From: an uncultured Eubacteriales bacterium
GTDB taxonomy: Bacteria; Bacillota; Clostridia; Lachnospirales; Lachnospiraceae
Assembly: GCA_900557175.1 (NCBI GenBank)
Contig: USSL01000132.1
Span: 1-5,443 of the forward strand
DNA: 5,443 bases
Direction of reading: 5' to 3'
The notes beneath the pieces were generated by a model, which worked only from the letters and a program-made list of their open reading frames with translations, was not told the origin of the DNA and did not search any database. Each line of letters opens with the position of its first letter. Positions within the stretch are counted from its first letter, which is position 1. Below, piece after piece: positions 1-5,436 of the stretch. The position numbers and the translations under genes are program-made.

Positions 1-816
1 GGAACGGGCGCCGTAATAGGTCAGCGAGTTATTTAAAACAATCTGCACGAAGGTTAAAGCAAGCTGATTTAAGCTGTTGCTCATGCCGAGTGCGGCAATT
101 TTAGTGCATTCATGGAGTTTTAACCGGAAATGATGCCTTTTCAAGTCCACATGTTTAAATTTTCTGAGGTAAAGGGCAGCCATAACAAATGAGAAAAACT
201 GTCCGATGACAGTTGCCCACGCCGCGCCTGCGACGCCCATATTAAAAACAAAAATAAACAGCGGATCCAAAATAGTATTGATGACAGCACCGACAAGCAT
301 ACAGGTCATGGAGTATTTCGGGCTGCCGTCGGCTCTTGCGAGATTGCTCATACCGTTGGTGATAATGAGGAGCGGCATACCAAGCGCTGTAATTCTTGTA
401 TAGCTTTCGGCGTATGGAAGTACGTCCGGTGTCGCTCCGAAAATTGTCAGCAGGGGAACGAGAAAAATCTGAATGAGCGCGGCATAAATAAGACCGCAGA
501 CGACCATCATACAGAATGCAGTGCCGACGGATACGGCGGCATGTTCTTTTTCACCTGCACCCAGTTCGAGGGAAAAGCGGGATGCAGACCCGACGCCGAT
601 TAAAAGCGCAATCGCAAGACAGATTGTTGTCAGTGGGAAAGCGACATTTGTCGCGGCATTGCCGAGATAGCCGACGCCCTGTCCGATAAATACCTGATCG
701 ACAATATTATAAAGGGAGCTGACGACCATGGCAATAATACTCGGCACGGCGTAAGTTTTTAAAAGCTTCGGGAGCGGCTGTGTACCCAAAGGATTTTCTT
801 TTGTAAGTTGGGACAT
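1..816 (-). CDS. MATE family efflux transporter (N-terminal part, runs off left edge)
   Basis: This encodes the first 272 residues of a membrane antiporter of the MATE family, which exports drugs or other cationic compounds using a sodium or proton gradient. Full-length members have about 450 residues and 12 membrane helices, so roughly the first 60% is present and the frame is open to base 1. Visible family features are the N-terminal NPLGTQPLPKLL segment (residues 8-19), helix 1 ending in LYNIVDQVFIGQG (35-47, with the conserved Asp40), the loop NLARADGSPKYSM (158-170) and NTILDPLFIF (180-189), followed by the GVAGAAWAT turn (194-202). The style matches the MepA-like branch of Firmicutes. 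The start at 816 is chosen because AAAGGTG lies 8-9 bases upstream; an in-frame ATG six codons earlier (834) has no ribosome binding site. It is transcribed divergently from the nad operon. The substrate cannot be inferred. Confidence 0.93.
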   Translation of the reverse strand, partial: MSQLTKENPLGTQPLPKLLKTYAVPSIIAMVVSSLYNIVDQVFIGQGVGYLGNAATNVAFPLTTICLAIALLIGVGSASRFSLELGAGEKEHAAVSVGTAFCMMVVCGLIYAALIQIFLVPLLTIFGATPDVLPYAESYTRITALGMPLLIITNGMSNLARADGSPKYSMTCMLVGAVINTILDPLFIFVFNMGVAGAAWATVIGQFFSFVMAALYLRKFKHVDLKRHHFRLKLHECTKIAALGMSNSLNQLALTFVQIVLNNSLTYYGARS

Positions 817-874
817 ATTTAAAACACCTTTCATTTTGAGGTTTGCTGAGTTGTTTGTGGTACTAAAAATGCAC

Positions 875-936
875 GCTGCACAAAATATATGCAGGTATAA
901 GATATCAGATATTGCACTTCTGAGCATATGTGCAGC
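875..936 (-). other. Long-range inverted repeat in the MATE leader
   Basis: In the transcribed (minus) strand, GCTGCACATATGC (936-924) can pair with GCATA (892-888) plus TGTGCAGC (882-875), giving 13 base pairs interrupted by a five-base bulge on one side. A run of five U follows 5 bases after the 3' arm (869-865). The 5' arm shares three bases with the 3' arm of the palindrome at 934-951, so the two hairpins compete. This is compatible with an attenuator or other leader switch, but I do not recognise a known riboswitch class and the U-run is short. The structure is seen in the sequence; any function is inference. Confidence 0.4.
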
Positions 937-951
937 AGACATCTGTCTGCT
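934..951. promoter_or_regulatory. 18-bp perfect palindrome, candidate operator or leader hairpin
   Basis: AGCAGACA (934-941), a two-base centre, and TGTCTGCT (944-951) form perfect 8-bp arms. It lies about 15-32 bases downstream of the predicted MATE transcription start, a typical place for a repressor operator. As RNA it could also form a hairpin, but with a loop of only 4 bases once the inner pair opens. No T-run follows on either strand, so it is not an intrinsic terminator. The binding protein is unknown. Confidence 0.45.
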
Positions 952-972
952 ACCGCCAAATATTCTCTTACA

Positions 973-1001
973 ATTATACTGAAAAAATTTTTACGGTGCA
1001 A
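973..1001 (-). promoter_or_regulatory. Promoter of the MATE gene
   Basis: Read on the minus strand there is a -35 box TTGCAC (1001-996), a spacer of exactly 17 bases (995-979) and a perfect -10 box TATAAT (978-973). This fits a housekeeping sigma-A promoter. Transcription would start near 966, leaving an untranslated leader of about 150 nt before the MATE start codon at 816. The spacer is AT-rich. No other promoter of comparable quality is visible between here and the MATE start. Confidence 0.75.
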
Positions 1002-1028
1002 GGGATAAACTTTAGAATCTTTAAGAGA

Positions 1029-1068
1029 GATACGATTCAGAAATTATTTCATATGAACTGAACGTATC
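1029..1068. repeat. 11-bp imperfect inverted repeat upstream of the MATE promoter
   Basis: GATACG-a-TTCAG (1029-1040) is complementary to CTGAA-CGTATC (1058-1068), giving 11 pairs with a single unpaired base. The loop contains a second perfect palindrome, TTCATATGAA (1048-1057). No T-run follows on either strand, so it is not a terminator. It begins 28 bases upstream of the MATE -35 box, which would suit an activator site, or it could be the end of a decayed mobile element. Another CGTATC occurs at 1085-1090. Confidence 0.4.
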
Positions 1069-1189
1069 CTATAGAACCGCACATCGTATCCCTGCATCAG
1101 CATTAAATAATTTTATCGTACCGGAATAAGATTGGCATACTTTGTCACAACATGGCATAAGCATATACACTATTTTAGAAATAAGTAAA

Positions 1190-1401
1190 GGTACTTGCAG
1201 TGATGCCGGCGATTTTATTATGTATAAAATTGAGGAAAAGTTGATTGCTCTTATTTAAATTTGGCAACAGATTGTATCGAGGATAATCTGAAAATATTTT
1301 ATTATCGAGGATTGAAAGAATGGAATAGTGAAAAAGGTTACCTGATAGATACCTGTCTGACGGCACAGGATAAATATAAGACATATTTGGATGTGTATTA
1401 A
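1190..1401 (+). pseudogene. Decayed 3' end of a probable Fic-family gene
   Basis: The frame from 1276 to the stop at 1399-1401 reads as a convincing protein C-terminus: IEDNLKIFYYRGLKEW (1276-1323), then NSEKGYLIDTCLTAQDKYKT and LDVY. I recognise this as the tail that follows the catalytic helix in small clostridial Fic-domain proteins (AMP- or phosphotransferases acting on protein hydroxyls), from memory rather than a search. Upstream, another frame reads DAGDFIMYK (1202-1228). This resembles the family's DGN-GRVGR-LIMYK stretch with the active-site core lost and the frame shifted. In-frame stops at 1231-1233 and 1255-1257 block translation. No start codon with a ribosome binding site is evident. 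The left boundary is approximate. The terminator immediately after the stop supports a former rightward gene. Confidence 0.6.
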
Positions 1402-1438
1402 GCAGGAAAGCCATATAAACGGACTTCCTGCTTTTCTT
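1401..1438 (+). terminator. Intrinsic terminator of the Fic-like remnant
   Basis: AGCAGGAA (1401-1408) pairs perfectly with TTCCTGCT (1425-1432) across a 16-base loop, followed by TTTCTT (1433-1438). It overlaps the last base of the remnant's stop codon. It would stop rightward transcripts arriving from the left and so insulates the nad promoter about 65 bases further on. Confidence 0.7.
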
Positions 1439-1479
1439 ATACCTAAAATCATAAATAGTGAAGAACGATTTCGACAGAT

Positions 1480-1503
1480 AGACATAAACCTAAACAACTG
1501 TCT
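1480..1503. promoter_or_regulatory. AGACA / TGTCT inverted boxes upstream of the nadA promoter
   Basis: AGACA (1480-1484) and its complement TGTCT (1499-1503) lie 19 bases apart, centre to centre, just upstream of and touching the -35 box. A third box, AGACA (1549-1553), lies in the leader. The same pentamers form the core of the palindrome in the MATE leader (934-951). These are candidate sites for NiaR or another dimeric regulator. I cannot recall the NiaR operator consensus securely enough to call a match, and short boxes of this kind can occur by chance. Confidence 0.25.
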
Positions 1504-1531
1504 TGTCACATGTAAAAATATGGTGTATAAT
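1503..1531 (+). promoter_or_regulatory. Promoter of the nadABC-niaR operon
   Basis: The -35 box is TTGTCA (1503-1508), the spacer 1509-1525 is exactly 17 bases, and the -10 box is a perfect TATAAT (1526-1531). Transcription should begin near 1538, giving a leader of about 70 nt before nadA. It lies downstream of the terminator at 1401-1438 and is the only strong rightward promoter I see before the four-gene operon. Confidence 0.85.
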
Positions 1532-1535
1532 CACC
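1522..1535. promoter_or_regulatory. Dyad centred on the nadA -10 box, candidate repressor operator
   Basis: GGTG (1522-1525) and CACC (1532-1535) are perfect inverted arms flanking TATAAT, so a dimeric repressor bound here would block RNA polymerase directly. NiaR, encoded by the last gene of the operon, is the obvious candidate because the family represses NAD synthesis genes. The arms are only four bases, so this is suggestive. Part of it, GTATAATCAC (1525-1534), is repeated exactly at 1586-1595. Confidence 0.3.
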
Positions 1536-1541
1536 TTTAAC

Positions 1542-1571
1542 GCCGGTCAGACAAGGAGCGCTGTTTCCGGC
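1542..1571 (+). other. Small hairpin in the nad operon leader
   Basis: GCCGG (1542-1546) can pair with CCGGC (1567-1571), with a further CAG/CTG pairing inside (1548-1550 with 1561-1563). It would sit at the very 5' end of the operon mRNA, starting about 4 nt from the predicted transcription start. It may simply stabilise the transcript. It does not resemble the NAD+ riboswitches I know, and it lacks a T-run. Confidence 0.35.
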
Positions 1572-1595
1572 AGGATATTGATGAAGTATAATCAC

Positions 1596-1601
1596 AGGAG
1601 G
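1596..1601 (+). promoter_or_regulatory. Ribosome binding site fixing the nadA start
   Basis: A perfect AGGAGG is separated by 6 bases from the ATG at 1608. It decides the nadA start against upstream in-frame ATG codons at 1503 and 1581. The first of these overlaps the -35 box and cannot be on the transcript. Confidence 0.9.
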
Positions 1602-1607
1602 ATTGAG

Positions 1608-2516
1608 ATGAATTCAATGATAGAAGAAATAGAAGCACTGAAGCGGGAGAAAAACGCAGTGATTTTGGCCCACTATTATGTACCCGATGAGGTTCAGGCC
1701 ATTGCCGACGAGGTTGGCGATTCCTTTTATTTAAGTAAAAAAGCAAAAGAAAGCGCGGCAGATGTCATTGTTTTTGCCGGCGTGTCTTTTATGGGCGAGA
1801 GCGCCTGCATGATGAATCCGGGCAAAAAGGTACTCATGCCGGATATCACAGCGGATTGTGCGATGGCGCATATGGCTTCAGAGGCAGCGGTTGCCGCAAT
1901 GCGTGAAAAATATGATGATCTGGCTGTTGTGTGTTACATTAATTCGACGGCGGCATTAAAGTCTGTGTCTGATGTGTGCGTGACCTCGTCAAATGCGGTA
2001 AAGATTGTCAAAAAACTGCCGAATAAACATGTTTTCTTTATACCTGACGGCAATTTGGGAGCCTATGTTAAGGAACAGGTGCCGGAAAAGGATATTATTT
2101 TAAACGATGGTTATTGTCCTGTACATAAAAATATTACGGCAGCGGATGTGCGCGCGGCAAAGAAGGCTCATGAAAATGCCTTGTTTTTGGTGCATCCGGA
2201 ATGTATCGCAGAGGTTGTTGCCATGGCTGATTTTGTCGGAAGTACAGCAGATATTATTAAGTTTGCAAAGGAAAATGCAGCGTCCGAGTTTATTATAGGC
2301 ACAGAGGACGGTGTAATGTATGAATTAAAGCGGCAAAATCCGGCAAAGCAGTTTTATTCTGTGATGAAAGGACAGTGCTGTGCAGATATGAAGCTTGTGA
2401 CTTTGGAAAAGGTCAGAGATTGTCTTAAAAATGAGACAGGTCTTATGGAAGTTCAGAGTGAAATTTCCGAATTGGCGGTCAGACCGCTGCAAAAAATGCT
2501 GGAGTTGGCAAAGTAG
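1608..2516 (+). CDS. nadA: Quinolinate synthase NadA
   Basis: This 302-residue cytosolic enzyme carries an oxygen-sensitive [4Fe-4S] cluster and condenses iminoaspartate with dihydroxyacetone phosphate to quinolinate, the second step of de novo NAD synthesis. Its length matches the short form seen in Thermotoga (about 300) rather than the longer Bacillus or E. coli forms. The three cluster cysteines are visible as C84 (in ITADC), C170 (in GYCPVH) and C258 (in QCCADMK). Substrate-binding motifs include AHYY (21-24), GDS (37-39), YINST (110-114), HPEC (196-199) and GSTAD (211-215). All three pseudo-symmetric domains are present and no key residue is missing. Two small departures are ADC where AGC is usual and a doubled Cys at 257-258. 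The stop codon is followed 11 bp later by nadB. The gene is the first in the operon, under the promoter at 1503-1531, and is probably repressed by NiaR. Confidence 0.97.
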   Translation: MNSMIEEIEALKREKNAVILAHYYVPDEVQAIADEVGDSFYLSKKAKESAADVIVFAGVSFMGESACMMNPGKKVLMPDITADCAMAHMASEAAVAAMREKYDDLAVVCYINSTAALKSVSDVCVTSSNAVKIVKKLPNKHVFFIPDGNLGAYVKEQVPEKDIILNDGYCPVHKNITAADVRAAKKAHENALFLVHPECIAEVVAMADFVGSTADIIKFAKENAASEFIIGTEDGVMYELKRQNPAKQFYSVMKGQCCADMKLVTLEKVRDCLKNETGLMEVQSEISELAVRPLQKMLELAK

Positions 2517-2527
2517 GGGAGTTTGTA

Positions 2528-3835
2528 ATGAAAAAGCTAGAAACAGATATATTAATTGTCGGTACAGGCGTGAGCGGCCTTTTTGCGGCACTTCACCTGC
2601 CGGAGGATAAGCAGGTGCTCATGATTACAAAGGATGAAGAAAGCCACAGCGATTCCTTTTTGGCGCAAGGCGGTATTTGCGTGATGCGCGATGAGAACGA
2701 TTATGACAGTTTTATGGAAGATACGATGAAAGCCGGTCATTATGAAAACAGAAAAGCATCCGTTGACATCATGATACGATCATCAAGGAAAGTCATTAAC
2801 GAGCTGATTGATTTTGGCGTTGATTTTTGTATGAAAGACGGGGAACTTCATTATACGAGAGAGGGCTGCCATTCCAAACCGAGAATTTTGTACCATGAAG
2901 ATATCACAGGAGAAGAAATTACAAGAAAACTTCTTGCGGCTGTCCACAAAAGAAAAAATGTGACAATCCTTGAGAATGTGACGATGCTGGATATCATTGA
3001 AATGGATAACACATGTCTCGGCATTGCGGCAAAAGACGGGAACGGCAGTTTATTTGCCATTGAGGCCGGATATACGATTTTTGCAAGCGGCGGTATCGGC
3101 GGTCTTTATGAACATTCGACCAATTATCCGCATCTGACGGGGGACGCTCTTGCGATTGCGATGCGCCACGGCGTCGGGCTTGAACATATTGATTACATAC
3201 AGATTCATCCGACAACCCTTTACTCAAAGAAACCGGGACGCCGCTTTCTTATTTCAGAATCCGTCCGCGGCGAGGGGGCGAAGCTTTACAATGCTGCCGG
3301 AGCGCGTTTTACAAATGAGGTGCTTCCGCGGGATTTGCTGACGGAAGCCATTAAGGCTCAGATGGCAAAGGATCATATGCCGTATGTGTGGCTTGATATG
3401 ACGGTGCTCGGTAAAGATGAAATACTGAGGCATTTTCCGCATATTTATGAGCGCTGTCTTGAAGAAGGCTATGATGCCGTTCATGAATGGATACCGGTTG
3501 TTCCGGCCCAGCATTATTTTATGGGCGGTATTCATGTGGATAAGGACAGTAAAACGACAATGAATAACCTGTTTGCGGCCGGTGAGACGAGCTGCAATGG
3601 CGTTCACGGCGCTAACCGCCTTGCAAGTAATTCACTTTTGGAGAGTCTTGTTTTTGCGAAGCGGGCGGCAATGAAGATTTCAGAAAGCGGTGCGCCAAAC
3701 GAGGCGCTGCATAGGGAATTTGAAACGCTTGGCAGCAGTGTTCTTACACGCCTTACAATGGAACAAAATCATTTGAAAGAAATTTACAAACAGGAAATTC
3801 TTGCAGAAATAGAAAGGGAGAGACAGGCAAAATGA
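2528..3835 (+). CDS. nadB: L-aspartate oxidase NadB (short form)
   Basis: This 435-residue FAD enzyme oxidises L-aspartate to iminoaspartate, which NadA uses next. In an anaerobe fumarate rather than oxygen is the likely electron acceptor (inference). The FAD-binding GTGVSG is at 12-17, FLAQGGI at 44-50, and the C-terminal FAD motif GANRLASNSLLE at 361-372. Residues equivalent to the E. coli active site can be placed by motif: E112 in REGCHS, H227 in HPTT, R268 in LPRD, H329 in HYFMGG and R364. The last four keep near-constant offsets from the E. coli numbering. Compared with the roughly 540 residues of the E. coli enzyme, most of the C-terminal helical domain is absent. I believe this is normal for clostridial NadB, not a truncation. 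GGGGAG at 2516-2521, overlapping the nadA stop, is the ribosome binding site. The 3' end overlaps nadC by 4 bp. The related SdhA/FrdA flavoproteins are excluded by operon context. Confidence 0.96.
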   Translation: MKKLETDILIVGTGVSGLFAALHLPEDKQVLMITKDEESHSDSFLAQGGICVMRDENDYDSFMEDTMKAGHYENRKASVDIMIRSSRKVINELIDFGVDFCMKDGELHYTREGCHSKPRILYHEDITGEEITRKLLAAVHKRKNVTILENVTMLDIIEMDNTCLGIAAKDGNGSLFAIEAGYTIFASGGIGGLYEHSTNYPHLTGDALAIAMRHGVGLEHIDYIQIHPTTLYSKKPGRRFLISESVRGEGAKLYNAAGARFTNEVLPRDLLTEAIKAQMAKDHMPYVWLDMTVLGKDEILRHFPHIYERCLEEGYDAVHEWIPVVPAQHYFMGGIHVDKDSKTTMNNLFAAGETSCNGVHGANRLASNSLLESLVFAKRAAMKISESGAPNEALHREFETLGSSVLTRLTMEQNHLKEIYKQEILAEIERERQAK

Positions 3836-4683
3836 ATACAATCACAATGAAAATGAATGTCGATAATTTAATTATGCAGGCGCTTCGCGAGGATATTACA
3901 AGCGAGGATATTACAACAAATGCGGTTATGCGTGAGAGAAAGCAGGGCGAAGTGCAGCTTATATGTAAAGAGGACGGTATTATTGCCGGACTTGATGTCT
4001 TTAAAAGAGTGTTTGTGCTTTTGGATGAGACAACAGAGGTTGAATTTTATGCGGCCGACGGTGATGCGGTTAAAAACGGCCAGCTCCTGGGCGTAGTCCG
4101 CGGTGATATACGGGTGCTTTTATCCGGCGAACGTACAGCCCTTAATTATTTACAGCGCATGAGCGGCATTGCGACTTACACAAAGAGTATTGCAAAGCTT
4201 TTTGAAGGAAGCAAAACAAAGCTTTTGGATACAAGAAAGACAACGCCGAATATGCGTATTTTTGAAAAATATGCTGTAAAGGTCGGCGGCGGCTATAATC
4301 ACCGCTACAATTTATCTGACGGTATTTTACTTAAGGACAATCATATTGCGGCAGCAGGCGGTGTGAAGGAAGCAGTTGCGATGGCAAAAGAATATGCGCC
4401 ATTTGTCAGAAAAATTGAGGTCGAGACAGAGACATTGGCACAGGTGCACGAGGCAGTTGAGGCCGGTGCGGATATTATCATGCTTGACAATATGACGCCG
4501 GAGATGATGCGTGAGGCAATTGACTATATTGACGGCAGAGCTGAGACAGAGTGCTCAGGCAACGTTACACGCGAAAATGTGGAGCGTCTGACGGCACTTG
4601 GCGTCGATTATATTTCAAGCGGCGCCCTGACACATTCAGCGCCGATTCTTGACTTGTCACTGAAAAATCTGCATGAAATTTAA
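3832..4683 (+). CDS. nadC: Nicotinate-nucleotide diphosphorylase (carboxylating), quinolinate phosphoribosyltransferase NadC
   Basis: This 283-residue cytosolic enzyme converts quinolinate and PRPP to nicotinate mononucleotide, CO2 and pyrophosphate, completing the de novo branch. The length is typical. Motifs in order are the N-terminal LREDITSEDITT (18-29), SGERTALNYLQRMSGIA (about 100-117), DTRKTTPNMR (133-142), KVGGGYNHR (150-158), LLKDNHI (166-172), EVETE (196-200), IMLDN (216-220) and ECSGNVT (240-246), then GVDYISSGALTHS near the end. These supply the basic quinolinate-binding residues (R135, H157, R158, K168) and the phosphate-binding barrel end. The start overlaps the nadB stop as ATGA, implying translational coupling. 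AAAGGGAG (3813-3820) lies 11 bases upstream of the ATG. In-frame ATGs at codons 6 and 8 are possible but worse-placed starts. An exact 15-bp tandem repeat lies in the N-terminal motif. Confidence 0.97.
   Translation: MNTITMKMNVDNLIMQALREDITSEDITTNAVMRERKQGEVQLICKEDGIIAGLDVFKRVFVLLDETTEVEFYAADGDAVKNGQLLGVVRGDIRVLLSGERTALNYLQRMSGIATYTKSIAKLFEGSKTKLLDTRKTTPNMRIFEKYAVKVGGGYNHRYNLSDGILLKDNHIAAAGGVKEAVAMAKEYAPFVRKIEVETETLAQVHEAVEAGADIIMLDNMTPEMMREAIDYIDGRAETECSGNVTRENVERLTALGVDYISSGALTHSAPILDLSLKNLHEI
3887..3916 (+). repeat. Exact 15-bp tandem repeat inside nadC
   Basis: GCGAGGATATTACAA occurs twice back to back (3887-3901 and 3902-3916). It encodes the E-D-I-T / E-D-I-T part of the conserved N-terminal NadC motif (residues 19-29). 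The protein motif itself is family-typical, so the repeat probably reflects codon convergence rather than a new insertion. It is nevertheless a possible slippage site. Confidence 0.85.
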
Positions 4684-4719
4684 TCACCGGTAAACGCTGC
4701 GTGGAAAGGACTAAAACTG

Positions 4720-5247
4720 ATGGATGGAGAACAGAGAAGAAAAGAAATCGTGGACTGCATTATTCAGAGTCGCAGCCCTTTATCCGGGACAAAGCTTGCC
4801 GAGAGTTTTCGTGTCAGCAGACAGGTCATTGTGCAGGATATCGCGCTTTTGCGGGCATCGGGCTATGAAATTATTTCGACAAACCGCGGTTATATATGTA
4901 CGGGAAGCCGCCCGGCGGCTGTCCGTGTGCTGAAAATGTGTCATTCCGATGAGGATATAAGAAAAGAGCTGAATATGATTGTCGATATGGGCGGTACAGT
5001 GGAAGATGTGTTTATACGGCATAGAGTATATGGCGAGCTTCGGGCACCGATGCACATCACATCGAGGCTTAAGGTCGAAAGATTTATTGATGATATTAAA
5101 AGCGGTAAATCAAGCCCCCTCAAAAATGTGACATCGGATTATCATTATCATACGATTACGGCTGAGAGCGAGGAAGTGCTTGATTATATTGAAAATACGC
5201 TTAAAAAAGAGGGCATCTGCATCGAGATGGCCCCTTATGAGAAGTGA
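4720..5247 (+). CDS. niaR: Transcription repressor NiaR (HTH_11 plus 3H domain)
   Basis: This 175-residue cytosolic repressor is of the NiaR/YrxA family, which binds nicotinate and shuts off NAD synthesis or niacin uptake genes. Residues about 5-60 form a winged helix-turn-helix of the HTH_11 type: SGTKLAESFRVSRQVIVQDI (22-41) is the helix-turn-helix and STNRGYI (53-59) the wing. The rest is the 3H domain. H75, E83, H142 and H144 fit the metal ligands known from Thermotoga TM1602 by spacing (family knowledge). H101 and H112 are further histidines. The length is the family norm. The ribosome binding site GGAAAGGA (4702-4709) is 10 bases upstream of the ATG; a second ATG at 4724 is in another frame. 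Being last in the nadABC operon, it very likely represses this operon and thereby its own synthesis. I see no separate promoter in the 36-bp gap and no clear terminator after the stop. Confidence 0.95.
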   Translation: MDGEQRRKEIVDCIIQSRSPLSGTKLAESFRVSRQVIVQDIALLRASGYEIISTNRGYICTGSRPAAVRVLKMCHSDEDIRKELNMIVDMGGTVEDVFIRHRVYGELRAPMHITSRLKVERFIDDIKSGKSSPLKNVTSDYHYHTITAESEEVLDYIENTLKKEGICIEMAPYEK

Positions 5248-5436
5248 ATGTAGGTTTGTCGGCACAGTATATTTGAAATTTTTCTGTTGATGTTTTAAGT
5301 ACAGGGCAGCTATATCATTTTTGGTGACACGCCGCACTTTCTGCTCGTCCCACGCATTTATAGACTCCATTCGCGCAAATGCTTCGCTGCAGCGCTCGGT
5401 GGAGTCATTAGCGCAGTCCTCACAACGAAAGCCTTG
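5248..5436 (-). pseudogene. Unrecognised Cys-rich coding fragment
   Basis: On the minus strand an open frame runs from just after a TAG at 5439-5437 down towards niaR. Its first part reads GFRCEDCANDSTERCSEAF and continues with ARMESINAWDEQKVRRVTKN. The CxxC and later Cys and the mixed polar helix-like text look more like real protein than antisense noise. However, the first ATG in this frame is at 5370, after the cysteines, and no ribosome binding site is seen. The frame continues antisense into niaR to a stop at 5110, which is not credible as a natural gene end. I therefore suggest a decayed or truncated gene fragment, possibly from a mobile element. I do not recognise the family. The rest of the region after niaR shows no intact gene. 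Confidence 0.25.
5363..5406. repeat. Inverted repeat near the right edge
   Basis: GACTCCA (5363-5369) and TGGAGTC (5400-5406) are perfect 7-bp arms. Between them GCGC (5373-5376) can pair with GCGC (5392-5395), and a 10-bp palindrome CGCTGCAGCG lies at 5385-5394. The nested pairing could form a branched or internal-loop hairpin. No T-run follows. The role is unknown, and it overlaps the Cys-rich fragment. Confidence 0.35.

Noticed and set aside
206..403. 65-residue open frame on the plus strand
   Set aside because: It lies wholly antisense to the MATE coding region, which has clear family motifs on the minus strand.
1175..1509. Two minus-strand open frames of 79 and 84 residues opposite the Fic-like remnant
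   Set aside because: No ribosome binding site and no recognisable motifs. They cross the terminator hairpin, while the plus strand carries the convincing protein text.
1564..1592. Second possible promoter using TATAAT at 1587-1592
   Set aside because: The matching -35 (TTTCCG) is poor, and transcription would start inside the ribosome binding site, so it is probably only a sequence repeat.
1503..1607. Longer nadA reading frame starting at 1503 or 1581
   Set aside because: The first ATG overlaps the -35 box and precedes the transcription start. The second has no proper ribosome binding site. The added residues are unlike NadA, whereas AGGAGG precedes the ATG at 1608.
1538..1607. NAD+-sensing riboswitch in the nad leader
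   Set aside because: The leader is only about 70 nt with one short hairpin, and I see none of the conserved features of the NAD+ riboswitch classes. A NiaR repressor in the operon makes it unnecessary.
2994..3607. Overlapping minus- and plus-strand open frames within nadB (up to 117 residues)
   Set aside because: They are shadows of nadB, which is intact with all active-site motifs.
5110..5370. 86-residue minus-strand open frame starting at 5370
   Set aside because: More than half is antisense to the conserved niaR 3' end, there is no ribosome binding site, and the protein-like text begins upstream of its ATG. Only the part outside niaR is kept, as a fragment.
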